Of a stretch of 64,000 nucleotides of DNA, positions 45,764 to 55,277 are shown one piece after another. The stretch's first letter is position 1. Each line of letters starts with the position of its first letter. The stretch spans positions 1 to 64,000 of the forward strand of contig JAFEBH010000009.1 of the NCBI GenBank assembly GCA_018242765.1, read 5' to 3'. This DNA comes from Nitrospira sp. Lineage in GTDB: Bacteria > Nitrospirota > Nitrospiria > Nitrospirales > Nitrospiraceae. The notes under the pieces are model-generated. The model worked only from the letters and a program-made list of their open reading frames with translations, did not search any database and was not told where the DNA came from. The position numbers were made by a program, and so were the translations under genes.

Positions 45764-46864
45764 TTAGAGATTCATCCGGTAATGTGTGCTCCGACCGCCG
45801 CCGGTAGGCACGAAAATACCCTTCTCGTTCAAATCTTGAAGGTCGCGCGTGGCGGTAGCCTTCGATGTTCCCGTAATCGACATGTATTTCTTGGCGCTCA
45901 TGCCGCCTTCGAAGCCTTTCGCACCTTCCTCCAACATGCGCCGGAGAATTTGGGTTTGACGTTCATTGAGTTGATCTCGAAAGCGCTCGAATAGGCGTGT
46001 TTTTCGCAATGTGAAGTCGATGTGCTCTTCGGCTTGCACTTGCGCCTCAAGGGCGATCTTCGCGAACCACATGACCCATGGCGTGATCTCGTTGGCCTGC
46101 TGGCCTTGTTGTAATGCGTCATAGTACTCGTTCCGCTTGGCTTCGATGGCGCGTGAGAGGCTGAGCAACGCAGGCCGTTCGAGACCTTGTGACAATGCCT
46201 TTTCGGACAATGCTCGACCGATACGGCCATTGCCGTCTTCGAAGGGATGGATCGACTCAAAATAGAGGTGAGCGATCGCGGAGCGCACAACGGCTTTCTT
46301 GATTTCTCTTGTTCCCCCCGGACCGGTATCATTGAACCAGTCGATGAAGCGCGTCATCTCTTGAGGAACGAGTGACGATGGAGGAGCCTCGAAGTGAACG
46401 GTCTCGTGTCCAACCGGCCCGGAAATAACCTGCATCGGTTCTTGGTGGATCCGCCACCGGCCGGGCTGGATATGTCGGTGTCCCGCCATGATCATCCGAT
46501 GCCATTCAAACAGCTTCTCTTGAGAAAGAGGCGCTGTAAAACTTTGACGGACATCGGTCATCAGGGTTGCGGCGCCTATGGCTCTTTTGTCACCGGTGGG
46601 CGCGTCTTTCGTGAGGCCAAGATTTCTCCGGATTGACGACATCACATCTTTTCGACTGAGGAGTTCTCCTTCAATCGCCGAAGTCTTAAGTGCCTCGGTG
46701 GTCATCAGATCGATGGCGGCTTCTGTCTGTGCTTCGGCCGATAATCCTCTCGCGAGGCCGCTGATGTGGCCTGTCTTTTCTGCAAACGAGAAGAGGGTAT
46801 CCTCTACACCAGATAACTCATAGTAGAACGCAGGCCAGTCATCCTGTTGCCAGTTGTAGCTCAT
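45764..46864 (-). CDS. Fic family protein with self-inhibitory motif and C-terminal winged helix
   Basis: A 366-residue Fic enzyme, expected to transfer AMP to a target hydroxyl. The N-terminal part resembles the DUF4172 Fic leader (WQQDDWPAF). The class II inhibitory motif TSAIEG is at 61-66 and the catalytic HPFEDGNGRIGR at 206-217, all key residues present. A winged-helix domain (about 305-366, SITGTSKATATRDLQDLNEKGIF) ends the protein and could bind DNA. ATG 46864 is chosen because WQQ.DW is conserved there; the open frame extends 121 codons upstream through the operators and is not real. No antitoxin gene adjoins. Confidence 0.92.
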   Translation of the reverse strand: MSYNWQQDDWPAFYYELSGVEDTLFSFAEKTGHISGLARGLSAEAQTEAAIDLMTTEALKTSAIEGELLSRKDVMSSIRRNLGLTKDAPTGDKRAIGAATLMTDVRQSFTAPLSQEKLFEWHRMIMAGHRHIQPGRWRIHQEPMQVISGPVGHETVHFEAPPSSLVPQEMTRFIDWFNDTGPGGTREIKKAVVRSAIAHLYFESIHPFEDGNGRIGRALSEKALSQGLERPALLSLSRAIEAKRNEYYDALQQGQQANEITPWVMWFAKIALEAQVQAEEHIDFTLRKTRLFERFRDQLNERQTQILRRMLEEGAKGFEGGMSAKKYMSITGTSKATATRDLQDLNEKGIFVPTGGGRSTHYRMNL

Positions 46865-46894
46865 GAGCCGATTATAGCAGTTAATCGGCTCATG
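46862..46894. promoter_or_regulatory. Proximal palindromic operator of the Fic gene
   Basis: Perfect 13-base arms: CATGAGCCGATTA (46862-46874) and its inverse (46882-46894), 7-base spacer. It covers the start codon, the -10 box and most of the promoter spacer of the Fic gene, so binding would block transcription. Confidence 0.8.
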
Positions 46895-46898
46895 TAAA
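46871..46898 (-). promoter_or_regulatory. Fic promoter, possibly giving a leaderless mRNA
   Basis: On the minus strand TTTACA (46898-46893), 16-base spacer, TATAAT (46876-46871). Only six bases separate the -10 box from the ATG at 46864, so the transcript would start at or next to the start codon. No ribosome site is present. Confidence 0.7.
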
Positions 46899-46905
46899 TC
46901 GCAAG

Positions 46906-46940
46906 AACTGAGCCGAATGTCGAAATCGTTCGGCTCAGTT
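46906..46940. promoter_or_regulatory. Distal palindromic operator of the Fic gene
   Basis: Perfect 12-base arms: AACTGAGCCGAA (46906-46917) and its inverse (46929-46940), 11-base spacer. It shares the core TGAGCCGA with the proximal operator, and in both sites the two cores are exactly 21 bases apart. Confidence 0.8.
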
Positions 46941-46956
46941 ATCTTTGTTTTGGGGA

Positions 46957-49236
46957 TTAGAGACGCCCAAATGTTCGTTCGAAGAATTCTTGGGTGAGTT
47001 TCATGTGCTGGACAATATCGGTCTGAAGGTGACGGGCGCCGGCTTGCCAGTCGTCTGTGGTGTATCCGACACGGCGAGCCAGGAAGATGAACTCGTCGGA
47101 GTCGACGGGAGGAAGGACCCGATCCTTGGCGTTCCCACGGACCATGCGGAGCCCATCGATGAGCATTCGGATGAAGAAGTAGGCCTTGCGCAGAGCGTCC
47201 CCATCCTGTCTGGTCACCAGTCCGCAATCGACGAGGGCTGCCAATGCTTGCATGGTGTTGGGGGTCCGTACGATAGGAAGGCGAGATCCGTGCTGAATCT
47301 GGAGGTATTGGATGGCATACTCGATGTCGACGATGCCGCCTTGGCTGTGCTTCAAGTTCACCGTGCCTCGTTCCACGAGCTGCTTCAGCTGTTGACGGCG
47401 CGCATCGAGGACGACATTCGGATCCAAAGATTTGCCGCTGTAGACATAGTGGTTGCGATGGATTTCGACTCGCTTCCCAAGATCCGGATCGCCGGCGACA
47501 TGGCGGAGTTTGATCAGCGACTGGCGCTCAAACGGTGCGGCCAGTCCCTGGTCGCTATAGTATTTGGCGATTTCATCGAAGGGGTTTGTGAGCGAGCCTT
47601 TCCCCCCATGAGGCCGAAGGCGGACATCCACATGGAAGATGCCCTCTTGTTTGGCTTCGATCCATTGAAGAAGTTCGTAGCCCAGCCGTTCAAAGTATTC
47701 GCTGTTGTCGATGGCGTGCTTTCCGCCGGTCCGTCCGGCATCTCCGTAGACGAACAAGACCTCGATGTCAGAGGCATAGCCCAGCTCTCTCCCTCCGAAT
47801 TTCCCTAAACCGAGGACGGTGAAGGGGCATGGTTTCTTATCGGCCAAGCGCGGTGGACCATACAGTTTGTTCAGCTTGGCTCGGCAGTCCTTCAAGCTTC
47901 GATCAAGGATGGTTTCGGCCAGTTGTGTCAGGGCGGCGGAGAAATCCGGCAGCGCTATGTCCGGTTCGACGATGTGTTTCATGTCGATACGGAACATTTC
48001 GCGGTCTTTGAAACTGTTCAGCGCGGCTTTCCGATCTTCATCGGTTTTGGCGCGGTTGACCAGGCGATCAAGCTCCTTGCGAAGTGTGGCTCTCGGGGTA
48101 ATAAGGGGGGCATCCCGGTAGTCTTGCAGCAGGGGCAGAAGGTTGCTGTGCTGGCGACGGAGAAAATCTTCCCAAAGAAAATCACTCGCGCCGAGCAGGC
48201 GGGCGAGGAGGGGAAAGGTTTTCTTGTCGCTGAGAAAGGCCAAGGCTTTCTGCTGAGCCTTTCCTTTTGTCTGTTGGACGGTCAGATCCAGGAATTGGTC
48301 GAAGGCTTCTAACGCCTTGGTCGGATCGGGAGCCCAGGTCAGGGCATGGGTAAACTGTTTGATGAGGACGGCCGTAAGACGTAACTGCTGCTGTTCGGTC
48401 GCATCGGTGAGCTTCTGGCCGTGGCGATTGCGGACAGAGAAGCGATCATGAATCTTCCCGCTTTCGACATCGAACTGCGCTTTGGAGATATACACGTTTC
48501 GCATCGCCAGAGCGTTGGCAAAGGCGTATAAGAAGGCCGGTGTATCGTCCGACCGGATCTCCATCACCGTGTCGGTGGGCGATTGGCTGTTATCGAAGGT
48601 GATCTGTACCGGATAGAGCAGGCCGCCGAACGATGCCCGGCGTTTGCCGAGCTGTTCTACCAAACGTCGGTTCACGGCGAAACGAGCTTCTTCGAACTGC
48701 CCTTTGTCCAGCAGGGTCATGACAGAGGAAAGTGCATCAGTCAGCAGATGTTGTTGTTCTCTTCCTAACTCCACCCCTGGGACTGGGTGTACGCGGAACA
48801 CATCGACGATCTTTTTTTGAACCAAGCCCGGAGTTGCCTTAGGGCGGATGCGCGGTCCGTGCTCGCTCCAATTGGTGCGAGAGGATAACGGAGCGGTTTT
48901 CTCCGCAAATGTATAAATGTCGCCTTCTTCTATGTTCAACCCAAAGGCCGATAGTAACCCGCAAATCATCGCGAACTCGGAGAAATAGTCGTAGGCCACG
49001 ATCGTGATCACGCACCGTTGGTCCGGCTGTTCGGCGAACGTCACCTCACACAAGTGTTCCGACGTCAGTCTGGCCGTCAACCGGATGTGTTCGGCAATCG
49101 TTGAGGGCGCGAACCGCTGGAAGTATTCCTGATCCAGACGGACGAAAAAATCCTGAAGCAAATCCGGTGGTACGTCAGGGCATAGCGGGCGGACGGTATT
49201 GAGGAGTGCGACGCGGTCTTGTGTGCCGGTTGGCAT
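46957..49236 (-). CDS. GlnE-type nucleotidyltransferase with two N-terminal ACT domains
   Basis: A 759-residue protein. Two ACT-like domains lie at about 65-155 (CVITIVAYDYFSEFAMICGL ... KKIVDVFRV) and 215-295 (DTVMEIRSDDTPAFLYAFAN ... DRFSVRNRHGQKL), like those of GlnD. A GlnE-type nucleotidyltransferase domain follows (about 330-750) with GLGKFGGRELGYASDIEVLF near 472-491 and DVRLRPHGGKG near 534-544. The second acid of the DXD motif is Glu (DIE). There is no HD domain. Likely role: control of glutamine synthetase, with glutamine sensed by the ACT part; this is inference. Confidence 0.8.
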   Translation of the reverse strand: MPTGTQDRVALLNTVRPLCPDVPPDLLQDFFVRLDQEYFQRFAPSTIAEHIRLTARLTSEHLCEVTFAEQPDQRCVITIVAYDYFSEFAMICGLLSAFGLNIEEGDIYTFAEKTAPLSSRTNWSEHGPRIRPKATPGLVQKKIVDVFRVHPVPGVELGREQQHLLTDALSSVMTLLDKGQFEEARFAVNRRLVEQLGKRRASFGGLLYPVQITFDNSQSPTDTVMEIRSDDTPAFLYAFANALAMRNVYISKAQFDVESGKIHDRFSVRNRHGQKLTDATEQQQLRLTAVLIKQFTHALTWAPDPTKALEAFDQFLDLTVQQTKGKAQQKALAFLSDKKTFPLLARLLGASDFLWEDFLRRQHSNLLPLLQDYRDAPLITPRATLRKELDRLVNRAKTDEDRKAALNSFKDREMFRIDMKHIVEPDIALPDFSAALTQLAETILDRSLKDCRAKLNKLYGPPRLADKKPCPFTVLGLGKFGGRELGYASDIEVLFVYGDAGRTGGKHAIDNSEYFERLGYELLQWIEAKQEGIFHVDVRLRPHGGKGSLTNPFDEIAKYYSDQGLAAPFERQSLIKLRHVAGDPDLGKRVEIHRNHYVYSGKSLDPNVVLDARRQQLKQLVERGTVNLKHSQGGIVDIEYAIQYLQIQHGSRLPIVRTPNTMQALAALVDCGLVTRQDGDALRKAYFFIRMLIDGLRMVRGNAKDRVLPPVDSDEFIFLARRVGYTTDDWQAGARHLQTDIVQHMKLTQEFFERTFGRL

Positions 49237-49263
49237 GGAGGTCAGTATACCCGAACGGGTTCA

Positions 49264-49292
49264 TTGTGCGTAGAGAAACCTGTCAGTATAAT
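49264..49292 (+). promoter_or_regulatory. Promoter of the plus-strand GlnE gene
   Basis: TTGTGC (49264-49269), 17-base spacer, TATAAT (49287-49292). The predicted start near 49299 puts the tandem heptamer repeats at 49301-49337 in the leader. Confidence 0.6.
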
Positions 49293-49300
49293 GCCGCCCC

Positions 49301-49337
49301 AGATCACAGATCACAGATCGCGTGAGGCGTGAGGCGT
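49301..49337 (+). repeat. Two runs of tandem heptamers
   Basis: AGATCAC repeated about 2.7 times (49301-49319) is followed by GTGAGGC repeated about 2.6 times (49322-49339). Both have a period of seven and lie in the putative leader of the plus-strand GlnE gene. Confidence 0.75.
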
Positions 49338-49362
49338 GAAACGGCAGTCTGAGAAGAGCAAC

Positions 49363-51054
49363 ATGTCACGGGCATCGGCTCGAGGAGGGATAACCGGAAG
49401 ACCGGATCCCACGCCGGTCTTGCTCGAGGCCAAGCGGAACGCCGACCAGGTACGAACCATTTTATCTGCCTACGGTCTGCGGGATCTTGATCTGGCGGAC
49501 CGTAATCTCGACGCGATGGCGGGTGATCCCCTGCAACGTAAACGGCTGGCCGAAATCCTGCCGATGTTACTGGAGTCTCTCTCACGAACAGCTGACCCGG
49601 ACCAGGCATTGAACCACTGGGAGAGGCTGCTTGGGAGCGGCTCGCGTTCATCATTGCTGGACTATGTGCGCACCTGGCCACGTATGCTCGATCTGTTGTG
49701 CGCGATCTTCGGCAACAGCGATGCCTTGGCCTTTACCCTCATTCGAGACCCCATGTTGGTCTATTGGCTGGCCGAGGAGGAGGTGCTCTCGCGCCCGCCT
49801 ACACGGAAAGGAATTGCGTCGGCGCTTCGAGAAAGCATCGGGCACCTGACGGTGAAAGAAACGAAGCTGGATGCGCTCCGCCGTTTTCGGAGGCGGGAGA
49901 TGTTGCGCATCGGCGTCCGGGACCTGCTCAAGCGTGCCACGGTTCCGGAGACGACGGCCGCATTGTCTGATCTGGCCTGTGTGCTGATCCATGCTGCGTA
50001 CGAAATTATCGATGCCGACCTTCGCCGACAATACGGCGTGCCGATGCATCAGGTCAGAAAAGGGCGGTGGGTCGAGACCGGATTCACCGTCATTGGGATG
50101 GGCAAACTTGGTGGACATGAGTTGAACTACAGCTCCGATGTCGATCTCATCTATCTCTATGAAGCACACGGTGGTGAAACCAGAGCCCCAAAAGGTGGGC
50201 GTGCTTCCGTTCCCCCTGGCGTCGGTATTTCCAATGAAGAGTACTTTGAGATTCTTGCTCGTGAACTGACCCGGGTCTTGTCTGAGCCCACGAGAGAAGG
50301 CTACGTGTTTCGAGTCGATTTGCGGTTACGTGCGGAAGGGTCCATCGGACAGCTTGCGCGATCGCTCGACGAGTACCAGCGGTATTATGCAGCCCGTGGT
50401 CAGGTCTGGGAACGGCTGGCCCTGCTGAAGGCCGCCCCGGTTGCCGGATCGCAGGCCGTCGGGCAGGCGTTCCTCAAGATGGTCAAACCCTTTGTCTTGG
50501 GAGGGGGGAAAGTGGACCGGGACCAGGCATTGGCAATCGTGCAAGACGTGCGTGCGGTGAAAGACATGATCGACGCCAAAATGACCGGTCGTGGGCACGG
50601 ACAGCGGAATGTGAAGTTGGGAACCGGAGGCATTCGGGAGATTGAATTTTTCGTGCAGACCATTCAGGTTTTGGCCGGACGCAAAGTGCCGGTGCTCTTG
50701 GATCGGAGCACACTTGGTTCGCTGGCACGACTCTCCAAGAAGAAGCTCCTTTCGGCCAACGAACGAAATGCGTTGGCCGCTGCCTATGTGTTCCTCCGTG
50801 ATGTCGAACACAAACTCCAGATGGTGCATGATCTCCAAACACAAACGCTTCCTGTGGAAGCAGATGAATTGGAACGGTGCGCCGTTCGAATGGGGTATGG
50901 GGCTGAGGATCGCAAGAAAGCAGTCGAATCCTTCCAGGCCGACCATCAGCGACACACCGAGCTGGTGCATCGGACCTTCCAGTCGCTTGTTGTGGAACCG
51001 AAGACTTCAGTGGTCTTCAAGGCCACGCTGAAAATGGTAGGCGTAAAATCGTAG
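49363..51054 (+). CDS. glnE: Single-domain GlnE-type adenylyltransferase
   Basis: A 563-residue homologue of one half of GlnE, which adds or removes AMP on glutamine synthetase. The catalytic segment GMGKLGGHELNYSSDVDLIY (about 245-264) keeps both Asp residues of the motif; RVDLRLRAEG (about 317-326) supplies the third acid, and GGIREIEFFVQ (about 425-435) is conserved. E. coli GlnE has about 945 aa with two such domains. ATG 49363 after GAGAAGAG is preferred to GTG 49336. Divergent from the ACT-GlnE gene, so the pair may be a split two-activity system. Confidence 0.88.
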   Translation: MSRASARGGITGRPDPTPVLLEAKRNADQVRTILSAYGLRDLDLADRNLDAMAGDPLQRKRLAEILPMLLESLSRTADPDQALNHWERLLGSGSRSSLLDYVRTWPRMLDLLCAIFGNSDALAFTLIRDPMLVYWLAEEEVLSRPPTRKGIASALRESIGHLTVKETKLDALRRFRRREMLRIGVRDLLKRATVPETTAALSDLACVLIHAAYEIIDADLRRQYGVPMHQVRKGRWVETGFTVIGMGKLGGHELNYSSDVDLIYLYEAHGGETRAPKGGRASVPPGVGISNEEYFEILARELTRVLSEPTREGYVFRVDLRLRAEGSIGQLARSLDEYQRYYAARGQVWERLALLKAAPVAGSQAVGQAFLKMVKPFVLGGGKVDRDQALAIVQDVRAVKDMIDAKMTGRGHGQRNVKLGTGGIREIEFFVQTIQVLAGRKVPVLLDRSTLGSLARLSKKKLLSANERNALAAAYVFLRDVEHKLQMVHDLQTQTLPVEADELERCAVRMGYGAEDRKKAVESFQADHQRHTELVHRTFQSLVVEPKTSVVFKATLKMVGVKS

Positions 51055-51667
51055 CAGTGAGTAAGAGTAAAACACCCAGGGCTCGACAGTCTCGCACTGA
51101 GCCATTTGCGAAAACTTAACTTCGGCGATCTCAGTCGGACAAGCTTATTAGACCTGCCCTGAAACACTCGAATGATCTCCTTTTGAGTTCCCTGATGGTC
51201 GTTCTTGATAGTTCTCCATCAAAACTATTATTCATCTCTCGTTCCAGTCTTCAACTCACCGACGAGCTGCTGGTTGAGTAAATGTCACGGCCGAAGGCTT
51301 CAGCGTGAACAGAACGGTGTCAATCCTTATGTGGTATGGCCGCAAATGAGAGACTTGCAGGCAACTGGTGCGGAGGGCACGGCGACAGGGTATCTCGTGG
51401 GTTACAAACGAGGCGCTGCGGGACTGTATCGAATTAGATTCTGAATCCGTTTAGATACACCGGGGATTCTCCTCTCTTCGCTGGCAGTTTAGTAGTGTGG
51501 TTGGTACCTGCCAAGTCACCAATTTCCCACAGAATACAGTCATTGCAAACCAGAGCGATAGCCAGGAGTAACCATTTCGATCGGTATGGCTCTTGCTCGT
51601 TGAGTCTCGCCTGTATTGCGGTGCACTGAAGAGGTGTGCACGATGTCCGCTGTGCCATGTGTTCAGA
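51055..51667. other. Stretch without recognisable intact gene
   Basis: An open frame at 51205-51444 on the plus strand (79 codons, last part VVWPQMRDLQATGAEGTATG) matches nothing I know and may be a gene scrap. The rest is A/T-richer than its surroundings and shows no clear RNA or promoter. Together with the following fragments it looks like a region of gene decay. Confidence 0.5.
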
Positions 51668-51994
51668 ATGAGATTTTCTCAAGATAATAGAGAGGGCGGT
51701 TTCGTCACCATCACCAAGTTGATGCAAGGGACTTATCGCTATGTTGTGCATAACTACAGCCGGCGTAATGATTCCAATATTACAGAGTCGCCTGGGCGAG
51801 TAGAACTCGCGCAAAATGGAAACATCACCGTCTTTGCCCCACCAGTGGGTGAAGGGATTAGGGTCTGGTGGCATGTGTTCGACATCGTGGTGGACGCGCA
51901 ATGCACCGTGTCGGTAACGCCGGTGAATGCATGGCTTGATCAAGCGCCAAGCCCATTGCCTGGAGGAACCCCGACAGTTTGTAATGTGAATTAG
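51668..51994 (+). pseudogene. C-terminal fragment of a secreted beta-sandwich protein
   Basis: The 108 codons from ATG 51668 encode VTITKLMQGTYRYVVHNYS, RVELAQNGNITVFAPPVGEG and RVWWHVFDIVVDAQCTVSV, the kind of beta-rich segment that ends extracellular proteins with a GPETVTI-type domain. No signal peptide, no ribosome site and no N-terminal part are present, so it is most likely a truncated gene. The family is not named with certainty. Confidence 0.55.
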
Positions 51995-52090
51995 AGTCGT
52001 ACTCAGTAGGAGAGGCTCGCCCAAATTGGGTGAGTCTCTCCCGTACGCGGTTTGACCGCCTGGAGTTACACAAGCTTTCCAGCAACTCCG

Positions 52091-52201
52091 GTCCCTCTTG
52101 AACAATTGATTCACTAGACCCGTCACTGGTTTTCCTTTGCGCTTAGCCAGGCGCTCGAGTCGCTTGTGCATGGGGCCATCGACATAAATGGGGAAGTTCA
52201 A
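52091..52201 (-). pseudogene. Truncated antitoxin-like N-terminus (RHH-type)
   Basis: A TTG start at 52201 with GGGAG upstream begins MNFPIYVDGPMHKRLERLAK and RKGKPVTGLVNQLFKRD, a short beta strand plus two helices as in ribbon-helix-helix antitoxins. After about 37 codons the frame turns into translation antisense to the fragment at 51668 and stays open by chance to 51434. A frameshift or deletion near 52090 probably removed the C-terminus. No toxin partner is attached. Confidence 0.45.
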
Positions 52202-52310
52202 CTCAGCTCCCTTTCGGAAGAATTTGCCTCGGACTGCACTTTAAAAATCATATTCTCGCTTTACCTGCCGATCGGATGGTTCTGGTGAAGTCTGCGAACA
52301 GTGGCAGGCG

Positions 52311-52598
52311 CTAATTGTCCTGATCGATTCTGCGTAGCATGTCGTCATAGACCGTTTTTCTGTACCGGACGGCATGAATCAACACGTCATCTTTCTCCAA
52401 CTTGTACACCACTCGGTAATCTCCAACGCGAAGTTTCCAATAGCCTTTGAGGGTTTTCCGAAGAGGCACTCCGTATTAGTGAGGTTGAAGAGTCAGACGA
52501 GCTTCGATAGCCTCAGCAATCCGACGGCGAAGATTACGCGGGATGTTCGGGATATCTTCCTCACCGACAGCGGGGTGGTAGTGGAGGGAGAACGGCAC
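52311..52598 (-). pseudogene. relE: RelE/ParE-type toxin inactivated by a nonsense codon
   Basis: Ninety-five codons starting at GTG 52598, directly behind the antitoxin stop. The reading VPFSLHYHPAVGEEDIPNIP, RIAEAIEARLTLQPH, stop, YGVPLRKTLKGYWKLRVGDY, RVVYKLEKDDVLIHAVRYRK is a complete RelE fold interrupted only at codon 41 (TAA at 52478-52476). CAA to TAA is one transition. The C-terminal catalytic strands (KLRVGDYRVVYK) lie behind the stop, so the product should be inactive. Confidence 0.82.
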
Positions 52599-52847
52599 TC
52601 ATCGCCTCGGACGTTTCGACGTACCCCACACCTCCGCATGGGTCTTTACGGTCTTTCGATCCAACGTTGCCATCCGCCGCTCGGCAATATCAGTCAGCAC
52701 TCGATCTTCTTCAATGTCCAGCGCATCCTTCACGAGGTCGCGGACTTTCAATGATAATGAGATGCCGTCGCGTTTTGCCCATCGACGGAGGCTTTGATAG
52801 AGCGGTTCGTCCAGTACGACATTTACCCGGGGATTAATCGCCGGCAT
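52599..52847 (-). CDS. Ribbon-helix-helix antitoxin
   Basis: An 82-residue protein from ATG 52847: NPRVNVVLDEPLYQSLRRWA then KRDGISLSLKVRDLVKDALD is a typical RHH DNA-binding unit (about residues 5-45); the C-terminal DRKTVKTHAEVWG would wrap the toxin. GGAGGG lies upstream of the ATG. Its stop is immediately followed by the GTG of the broken relE-like toxin. RHH antitoxins usually repress their own promoter. Confidence 0.82.
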   Translation of the reverse strand: MPAINPRVNVVLDEPLYQSLRRWAKRDGISLSLKVRDLVKDALDIEEDRVLTDIAERRMATLDRKTVKTHAEVWGTSKRPRR

Positions 52848-52915
52848 GAACCCTCCTGCGTTTGAACTTGCGGTGGAGGCATTTCTTGGAGAGAGTAGGG
52901 AGGGGCCAGAAACAC

Positions 52916-52947
52916 GAAGGGCCCGGTGGTTTCCCACCGAGCCCTTC
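52916..52947 (-). terminator. Hairpin terminator behind groEL
   Basis: Fourteen-base arms (52934-52947 and 52916-52929, one G-U pair) closed by a GAAA tetraloop when read on the minus strand. The T run after it is weak (GTGTTTC). It lies 22 bases behind the groEL stop. Confidence 0.7.
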
Positions 52948-52969
52948 AGAGCTGTCAGCTATCAGCTAA

Positions 52970-54628
<1,659 letters not shown>

Positions 54629-54715
54629 TTAGTCAAAAGTTGCGAAAGTTTGTACAGATTAAAAGTCAGAAAGTGCATCTCGTCGCTTTCAGACTTGCCG
54701 ACTTTTCCATTGATG

Positions 54716-55015
54716 CTATGTCGTGAAGATCCCAAGGATGTCCTCTTCCTTGAGAATCAAGCACTCTTCATCCTCAATGCGAAGCTTGCTGCCCGAATAC
54801 TTGTCGAACAGGACGTGATCACCGACCTTGACGTTTTCCACCTTCTTGCCGACCGCTTGCACGACTCCCCGTTGTGGCTTTTCTTTTGCTGAATCCGGCA
54901 CATAAATGCCGCCGGCGGTCCGTTCCAATTCTTCGGTATAGGTCACAAACACTCGTTCACCCAGGGGTTGAAACCCCTTGGCCACATTCTTTTTCTCCTT
55001 CTCAGCAGTACCCAT
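54716..55015 (-). CDS. groS: Co-chaperonin GroES
   Basis: Ten-kDa lid of the chaperonin (99 aa). FQPLGERVFVTYTEELERTAGGIYVPDSAKEKPQRG includes the mobile loop (part), and VGDHVLFDKYSGSKL is the core. AGGAGGAGG precedes the ATG at 55015. No CIRCE inverted repeat is found upstream, so HrcA control is not supported. Confidence 0.97.
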   Translation of the reverse strand: MGTAEKEKKNVAKGFQPLGERVFVTYTEELERTAGGIYVPDSAKEKPQRGVVQAVGKKVENVKVGDHVLFDKYSGSKLRIEDEECLILKEEDILGIFTT

Positions 55016-55117
55016 AGCAGAACCTCCTCCTGATGAAAGTTAATTCGTTAGGTGTTGACGGTTTGGGAATTGAGCGGAACTCGCTTGTGATCCCAAGAAG
55101 CCGTGTGGCTGAGAGTG

Positions 55118-55145
55118 GAGATAGCCCTTGGTTGGCACAAGTCAA
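55118..55145 (-). promoter_or_regulatory. Candidate promoter of groES-groEL
   Basis: On the minus strand TTGACT (55145-55140), 16-base spacer, TATCTC (55123-55118), about 100 bases before groES. The CTCTTGACTTG context also resembles the -35 of sigma-32 promoters, but no CCCCAT-type -10 is at the right distance. Confidence 0.45.
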
Positions 55146-55277
55146 GAGGGGGAGGCGAGGATTTTTATCGCCCGGACGTTCTTTTCCCTCCCGATGATCG
55201 GGCATCATAACGTATTGTGATACCAATACTCTATGTCTATTTGGGCAGGACGAGGCTAGGGTAGAATGGCCGGGGCC

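Noticed and set aside
46945..47808. 287-codon open frame opposite the ACT-GlnE gene
   Set aside because: Antisense shadow of a well-supported coding frame.
51434..52090. Long minus-strand continuation of the RHH-like fragment (255 codons in total)
   Set aside because: After about 37 codons the protein becomes antisense to the plus-strand secreted-protein fragment and loses any family pattern.
55016..55277. CIRCE element before groES
   Set aside because: The TTAGCACTC-N9-GAGTGCTAA pattern was looked for on both strands and not found.
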